A DNA stretch of 64,000 nucleotides from Calendula officinalis (taxonomy: Eukaryota > Streptophyta > Magnoliopsida > Asterales > Asteraceae), in contig OY970825.1 of NCBI GenBank assembly GCA_963853835.1, positions 45,604,908 through 45,668,907 on the forward strand, given 5' to 3'. The translations under genes were made by a program, and so were the position numbers. Shown piece by piece: positions 57,221 to 64,000 of the stretch (positions are counted from its first letter, which is position 1; every line of letters starts with the position of its first letter). The notes below the pieces were generated by a model. That model saw only the letters and a program-made list of their open reading frames with translations. It did no database searches and had not been told where the DNA came from.

Positions 57221-57875
57221 GATTATGAGCAGTGATTCCGATTGGAAGGCTGCTATCCGGATTGAAACTTAGAAGCACGTAGTGGCGGGATTTGAAGAAG
57301 AAGCAGATGTAATTTCACCAATGGAGGACCGCAATAAACTCGATCGTGTAGCATAAGACGAACAACGAGAATTCCCCTAATGTTTCTATACTTCAGTAGA
57401 TATAAAAGCAGAAATTTAGGGTTTGTACCCTTATTAAGTTTGAACTAATATTAACATTTTAAACCCTTACACTTTATCTAAAGTTTATTCGAGCCCTTGA
57501 AGTATGTTTTACTTTCTTTAAGTATAAAGAGCTTATATATTTTCACTTTTATCACATTACTTTCCAACATCACAACTACTACTTTCCACAAATATTTTTT
57601 TATATCAAGTTTTTTTTTTCTTATTAAAGTAGTGTTTTGTGCAGTGATATAAAATATATAGTTTATAAATACGATGTATACATTTTAAATAAGCAGCGAT
57701 TGGAAAAGAAATAACACTACAAAAAGAGAATTAATATTACATCGTGCAGAAGATTACCACATAATAACCAAGAGTTGTGTAATGACACCAATTATCAAAT
57801 ATTATTGTAATAAAACGTGCGTCAAACCTTAGAATTGATTTTTCCCTTATAATATTTAATTTTCTGTGTTTCTCA

Positions 57876-58050
57876 GATTGATTTCAGTGTAATTCATGTG
57901 TAATGTTTCTTATAAACGGCCATTTTGAATTTCATCAATTATGATCGCGTTTCAAGATGGCATCAAACAAATAAAGTTTTAATCTTTAAACTTAATTAAA
58001 AAAAAAAAAAACAACCTTAAGGACCACATAAAACTAACTTTATCACTTGA
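57876..58050 (+). repeat. second copy of the GST 3' region
   Basis: It matches 50,863-51,031 in direct orientation and lies 30 bp beyond the HMA5 stop codon. The intervening 6.8 kb block (51,032-57,875) is thus framed by a direct duplication. Confidence 0.85.
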
Positions 58051-58079
58051 CCTAACTATTTACTTTGACCGTCTAAACT

Positions 58080-61000
58080 TTAAACAGTTGTTACTCCTTG
58101 TATCTCCAACGTCTCAAGGAATCTAGGCCTTTTGTAATACTTCAACAACAAAGAGCAACACACGACACTAACCGACGAGGCAGCCATGGCAGCTCCGGCG
58201 ATCCATGGCGGCAGCCGGAATCCGGTGAACGGGAAAAGAACTCCGGCAGCAATGGGAATCCCAAGAAGATTGTAACCCAAAGCCCACATGTAGTTCAACC
58301 GGATTCGGTTAAACGTTTTTCTTGAGAGATCAACGGCTGTGATCACATCTTCTAGATTGCTTTTCATAAGAACAATATCAGCTGCTTCTATGGCTATATC
58401 AGTGCCAGCACCAATAGCCATTCCAACATCTGCAGCCACTAGTGCTGGTGAGTCGTTGATCCCGTCTCCCACCATTGCCACCACATGTCCCGAACCCTGA
58501 ACCATTAAGTTGACTTTTTGAAAATGATTTTGACTTTCTACAGATTTGTAACCCTGATTATAATTTATACCTGTAATTCCTTGACTTTTTCTGCTTTGTC
58601 CTCTGGTTTGGCTTCAGCAATGACATCATGGATTCCGACTTCTTTAGCAATAGAATTTGCAGTACCCCAGTTATCTCCTGTAACAATTATACTTTTGACT
58701 TTCATTGACCTTAGTATTGAGATAATTTCACGAGCACCGGGCTTTAACGGGTCAGAAATTGCAAGAACACCCGTCAGTTGACCATCTATAGAAACAAGAA
58801 TTCCGGTTTGGGCCAGTTGTTCAATTTCTGCAAGTATTTCTTGAGCATCAATGGAAACGCCAATGTTTTTGTTTAACATTAAGCTTTTATTTCCAACAAT
58901 TATCTCTTTGTTTTGAACTATGGCCCGTACACCGTGGCCCGTTATGGATTCAAAGTTTTGGGCTTCGGGCCAAACTGGATTCTCTTCATCGTCTTTGAAT
59001 TTCTTGGCGTGTTCTACAATAGCTTTGGCTAACGGGTGCTCACTGTTCACCTATAATTAAGGATATGAGATGATAATTAGTTGTAGAAAATTAGCCTAAA
59101 TATTGATTGTAATTAAAATTAAGCATGATTAGCGAACCTCAGCTGCAGCAATGAATTGATAAAAGTCCTTTATTAGCATGTTCTTCAACAACCTCGTATT
59201 CACAACCAATGGCTTGCCAATAGTAAGAGTACCAGTCTTATCAAACACGATGCAATCCACCTACACAAATTCAATCTTTTCATAACTCTTGTTTGTTTAT
59301 TTGAAGTAGTAAAATGACTAAATTGACCTTGTGAGCACTTTCTAGGGCTTGACCGCCTTTGATAAGAACACCTTGAGAAGCACCGACTCCAGTACCAACC
59401 ATGACAGCTGTCGGAGTTGCTAACCCTAAAGCACACGGGCAGGCGATGACCATAACTGAAATTCCGAATTGGAGAGCAAGTTGAAAGCTGTCCATTGACG
59501 ATGGGATCCATGATTTTGGGTACAAATTCAATTTGCCACATAGGAACCAGGCCAGCCACGTGGCAAAGGAAAGACCAATCACCTGAGTAATAACGTAACT
59601 TTCAGAATTTCAAGTTAAGGTAATTTTCAACCTTGTCGTCAAGTAACTTTTGAGAGCTAGGTCCAATATTTTTTACTAAATTACTAAATGGTCCTCGTGG
59701 TATGATTAAATTACCAATATCGTACCTCATCGAAACTCTTTCACGGATTTGATCCCTGCTTTCTAGACGTGGCAAACGGGTCGTGTCTGGTCGAGACCTT
59801 AAACGTGTTGAGACCCCTAAACCCAAACCCGACACGTTTAATAAACGGGTTGAAAATGTTGACCCAAACCCGACATGGTTAATTTCGTGTCAACCCGACC
59901 CAACCTGTTTAACACGTTTAAGCCTTGAAAATTCGCATATAGCGATTAAACAGAATAAAAATCTAACAAAAATATAATACAAATTCGAAAAAACATAATA
60001 AGAATAAAACAAAAACGTAATATGATTGGAAATTAAGCTCAATATGAAATAAGAGCCCAATCTTTTCTACTATAACTATTAAGTTATAATATTTAGATAT
60101 AATATATTTAAAAATATAAAACTTATTAAAATAAATACATACTTAAACGGGTAATTCGGGTTACATTCGAGTTCAACATATTGACACTAACCCAACCCGT
60201 TTAACTTTCGTGTCGTGTCGAGTCAACCCGTTTACTTAAACGTGTCGAAACCTCTAACCCAAACCCACTAATTTCGTGTCGGGTTATCATGTCGTATCTG
60301 ATTTTGCTAGGTCTACTGCTTTTATTGTTTGCATTTCTATATATTTAACAACTCGCCTGTTAAGTTCAATGGAACATGTACCAACATCAAAAGCAAATAG
60401 TGAAAGTAGGGACCAAATCTGTAAATAATTTAGACAAGGGATGATATCCGTAATTTTGACCAAGCATGGAAGTTTGAGGGTATTTAACTATTGGTTTTTC
60501 TAACATTACCCATATGCACATGTTAGGGTGTATTAATAATCTTAAATTTTCTAAAAAATCACAAAACTCTTATTAATATAACATTTCAATGTTAATGAAC
60601 ATTGAGATTTAACACATTACCTAAAACTACAAATTTTGATTTTATTATTGGGTTTTTCTAACATGTGCCCCTAGGGGGCACATGTTAGAGTTTATTAATG
60701 AAGTTTAATCTTCCGAAAACAACACAAAAATCATTTAATGCATTACCTAAAACCACAAAAATCATTTATCGCTACAATTTTAAGAAATTTTGACTTCATT
60801 CGATACACCTTAACCCTTAGCATGTGCTCAACTATTTATGAAATTTTTTTTTACTCATTTAAACATGGTTAGCCGAAACAGAAATCAGACCAAAATATGT
60901 AACCTTTTTACACAATAAAGTATAAACCCATCATAGAATCATAAAATGATAAACTAACCAAAGGCACAAAGAATTTAGAAATCCGATCAGCAAGTTTCTG

Positions 61001-63052
61001 AACAGGAGCTTTAGCCATCTGAGCCGATTCAACGAGCTGAACAATTTGGGAAAGAGCACTTTCTGACCCGACCCGTGTAGCCTTAACATGCAAAACCCCA
61101 TTTTCATTAACCGTACCCCCAATCACCGGGTCACCTTTCCTCTTCCCAACGGGTCGGGCCTCCCCGGTAATCATACTCTCATTTACATGACTTTGTCCCC
61201 AAGTAACATAACCGTCAGAAGCCACTTTTGCACCAGGAAGAACCCTAATCACATCATTCTTCTGAATCAGTCGACTATCAATTTCTTCCTCATTTACAAC
61301 ATTTCCTTCACGGTCAACGGTCAACAAAGTTGCGGTATCGGGAGTCAAATCCATAAGTTTTGCAATTGCTTCGGATGTTTTCCCTTTCGCCATAATTTCT
61401 AAATATTTCCCGAGTAGAATAAACGAAATTAGCATTGCACTAGTTTCAAAGAAATCAGTTGCTTCAAAATGTGGTGAAAAAGCAGCTCTTAAAACAGAGT
61501 AAACAGAGTAGAAATAAGCTGCGTTTGTTCCTAATGCAATTAAAACGTCCATATTTGCAGAACCGTTGCGTAACGATTTGTAGGACCCAGTGTAAAATCT
61601 TCGACCAATAAAAAACTGGACAGGTGTCGATAATATCCACCTCAGCAGATGGCCAACATTCATCATATTAATAACTTTAAAATCTAGTAAAAGCTTAACT
61701 CCTGGAATATACATGAACACCATTGAAGTTAAAAACACGGGAATCGTGAAAGCTAAACTCCACATAAACGATCTTTTGTATTGATTAATTTCTTCTTGTC
61801 TATGAGAATCCCGATTTCCAGATTTAGGAAATATCTTAGCTTTGAACGGTCCAGATGATTCGATCACTTGAATGAAATCTCTGGGTCCGGTGAAATCTGC
61901 TTTATATGAAACTGAACATTTTTTGACATTTGCATCAATAACGACCGTTAAAACGCCAGGGAGTCCTTGAAGGGAATTTTGAATCATATTTACTGAATCA
62001 TGATTCGATATTCCATCAATTTGTAAATTTATTCTGCTCATGTCTTCCCCTGTGGTGATTAATATGGCTTCAAATCCGGTTTCTTCAATGGTGTTTAAGA
62101 ATTTGGTGTGGTTAACGATTATGGGATCATAATGGACTTCGGCTTCTTCGGTTGCTAATGCGACTTGGGCTTTGTGGACCCCGTTTATAGCCTGTAAAGC
62201 GGATTCGACTGCAGTAGAACAAGTTGTGCAAGTCATTCCTTTGATTAGCATTCGGCATATTTGAGTTGATTTTTCAGTTGTTTCTTCTATAATTAAAGTA
62301 GCTTCGAACCCAACATCTTCAATGGTTTCACGAATAGTCTCTTCCTACAAATATTATAATGAAAAATGACTTTACAGCTTGTATTTCAACTTCATATGAT
62401 TAAATCACATGTAACTTATGACTACATTTCTGAATTATTTAATCAAAACAACTAAATTGGTTATTCCGATTGCCAAACGTATGTTCAATTGAATTTTACA
62501 AGAAAATGGAACTTCACAATTTAGTTGGGACATCTTCAAATGAAATTTGTCATCATTTTCAACTTTTGTGAGACTATGGATTACATTTACATCATTAACA
62601 TATTGATAATAATCGTTTACAGTATTTAACAATAGTGAAAACGAATCGTCGTATATGAGGAATTGTAGTAATTAAATGTAAGAAAAATGCAATCAAGCAG
62701 CTCAATTGAATTACAGAATTACCAGAAAAAAGTTGAAACTTACATTGACGTAGGTAGGGTAAAACATAACCTGAGCTCGATTATTCAAGACATCAACAAC
62801 AGCCTCCTTTATTCCCGGTAACCGCTTCACCGCCTTCTCCACCGATCCGGCACACGCAGAACACGTCATTCCGATGACGGAAAATAAAGCCCTAGCCTCC
62901 GATCTTTCAATGTTGCTCTCCATGTCTACAGATTCCCCTTTCGGGTACTTAGGCATGGACGGGTAGTGTGGCCGTGGTGACAATCCACGGGAGTAGCCGT
63001 CACCAGCACCGGCGCCACGTATGCACGACAGTGATAAAAACTTCGTCGCCAT
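58080..63052 (-). CDS. HMA5: copper-transporting P1B-type ATPase, HMA5-like
   Basis: Six exons on the - strand: 63,052-62,744; 62,344-60,959; 59,582-59,328; 59,260-59,138; 59,050-58,571; 58,496-58,080. All junctions are phase 0 with GT-AG and give 989 residues, close to the ~995 of Arabidopsis HMA5. Two N-terminal metal-binding domains have CxxC pairs (Cys64/67 in GMTCSAC, Cys142/145 in GMTCTTC), then a third degenerate one. Later motifs: the actuator TGE (about 496), CPC (613-615) in the membrane ion path, DKTGT with phosphorylated Asp657, HP (696-697), GDGIND (861-866), and the last membrane helices with NYMWALGYN and MAASS. It moves Cu(I) out of the cytosol at the cost of ATP; HMA5 acts in copper detoxification and root-to-shoot loading. 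Start MATKFLSLSCIR matches the family start. Intron 2 (1.38 kb) carries MITEs. Confidence 0.95.
59764..60315. mobile_element. hAT-like MITE in HMA5 intron 2
   Basis: The ends TAGACGTGGCAAA and complement of TTTGCTAGGTCTA are inverted repeats, flanked by CTGCTTTC (59,756-59,763) and CTGCTTTT (60,316-60,323), an 8 bp duplication with one mismatch, as for hAT elements. The interior is dominated by AACCCGACACG / CGGGTT motifs and has no transposase. Confidence 0.8.
60493..60822. mobile_element. Mutator-type MITE relics in HMA5 intron 2
   Basis: GGTTTTTCTAACATTACCC (60,493 on) and GGGTTTTTCTAACATGTGCC (60,658 on) are close to the TIR of the element at 24,274-24,479. The right side ends CTTAGCATGTGCTC. 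AACTATT borders both sides. It is probably one element with a second, partial copy inside it. Confidence 0.55.
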
Positions 63053-64000
63053 TTTAGCTTGCTTACCTTCTACTCAAATTTGAAATTTTTTGTTCACCAA
63101 ACAACTACGATTCCATCTGTGTAAAAGCAAATCGATTTATATATTTGAATTGAATTAAAATGTGATGATGACTGCGTATTCAATGATCTCTGTGGCGCAA
63201 CAAACCGGGATTGTGGGCCCCAAATCGCACTCTTTTTTCGCGGGTTTCGTATGCATTTGACTTTTCTATATTTACTTTAGGGACATCATAATTCATTTAA
63301 GTTTTAAAAAACCAAATTTAATGTTTTCATAACTCAAATTTTTTTCGAATGTCTTACTAGAAAAAGTACCTTTATCTCAAGTAGATATATGAAGTTCTAC
63401 ATTTTATTTTTCTACATACCTCTCATATGTAAGGATTGAGTATGATGATTGTTATTGGTGATAAATTTTTTTAACTTGACTTACGACTCACTTTATAACA
63501 TGACTAATCTTATGATGACCATCCGTTCTACAAGTAATATGATATTGGCACAAATGAATCTCTATGGGGAGTATTTCTTTTGCTTCTAGAGATTGAACTT
63601 GATACCTCCTAAGAGTTTCACTATTTTAAAGATCGAATTCAACCGATAAGTCATAATCATTTGTTTTCGGTACTTTTGTAATGCTCACTTATTTTTATAA
63701 AATAAGTTAAAAATTAATTTGTGATGTATTTTGTCCAAATAAGTTTTAATTAATACAATTATTAAATATTAGTTCAAAATCACACATGAAACGGGTAGCC
63801 TGGATTCAAGCTAAAACAACCCAATAAATTATTTATTCGAGGAAAATTATGCTATTTTATTGTAATATTTAATGCACTTTTTTTTTTATAAAATCTAATA
63901 TTTTCGTTTTTTTTTAAATAGAGATTTTCTAATATGTATCCAGGGCACACCATAGTAATGTTAAATATATTTTATGGCGCTGCATTAATTCGTTAAAAAT
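63053..64000. other. upstream region of HMA5, no other gene seen
   Basis: Contains the 5' flank of HMA5 (first ~100 bp with a TATATAT-like box near 63,138) followed by AT-rich DNA without a recognisable gene. Confidence 0.5.

Overview
This is nuclear DNA from a flowering plant, very probably a eudicot. The evidence is spliced genes with GT-AG introns, Ty3/gypsy and Ty1/copia retrotransposons primed by initiator-Met tRNA, LINE, SINE, Helitron and MITE remnants, and AT-rich spacers. The repeat style (very long gypsy LTRs, many hAT-like MITEs) resembles large Asteraceae genomes, but that is a weak inference. No bacterial, organellar or CRISPR features were seen.

Four genes look intact or nearly so. 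Three are a tandem family of theta-class glutathione S-transferases on the + strand (39,723-42,331; 45,367-47,230; 49,432-50,817). They share one seven-exon structure with almost identical exon lengths. The fourth is a complete six-exon HMA5-like copper P1B-ATPase on the - strand (63,052 down to 58,080, 989 codons before the stop), convergent with the GST cluster.

Layout. 1-8,853: an old, broken, minus-strand Tekay-like gypsy element with LTRs of about 2.7 kb, inserted in the pol gene of a copia element (8,854-10,702). That copia element itself interrupts a C2-domain (MCTP-like) coding fragment. 10.9-14 kb: AT-rich DNA with a ~370 bp tandem repeat. 14-21.6 kb: remains of unrelated host genes (the start of a class XI myosin, several exons of an EDS5-like MATE transporter) beside Helitron-type termini. 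21.8-39.6 kb: a minus-strand copia element split by a young plus-strand gypsy element. The gypsy LTRs are about 99.5% identical by eye, and its single gag-pol frame carries two nonsense codons. 39.7-50.8 kb: the GST cluster, interrupted by MITEs, a 5'-truncated LINE, a hAT-like MITE and a SINE. 51-58 kb: a gene-poor block bounded by a ~170 bp direct duplication of a GST 3' region. It holds a Mediator-subunit-25-like pseudogene, part of which is duplicated as a nearly perfect-geometry inverted repeat (arms ~0.9 kb, loop 29 bp). 58-63 kb: HMA5, with hAT and Mutator-type MITEs in its long second intron.

The most interesting item is the MED25-derived inverted repeat, whose transcript would fold into a long hairpin. 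It has the architecture expected of a hairpin-siRNA locus or an early microRNA precursor. The GST copies are also notable: they differ at the C-terminal peroxisomal signal (AKL, SKL, none), and the first copy needs a shifted splice site to stay open.
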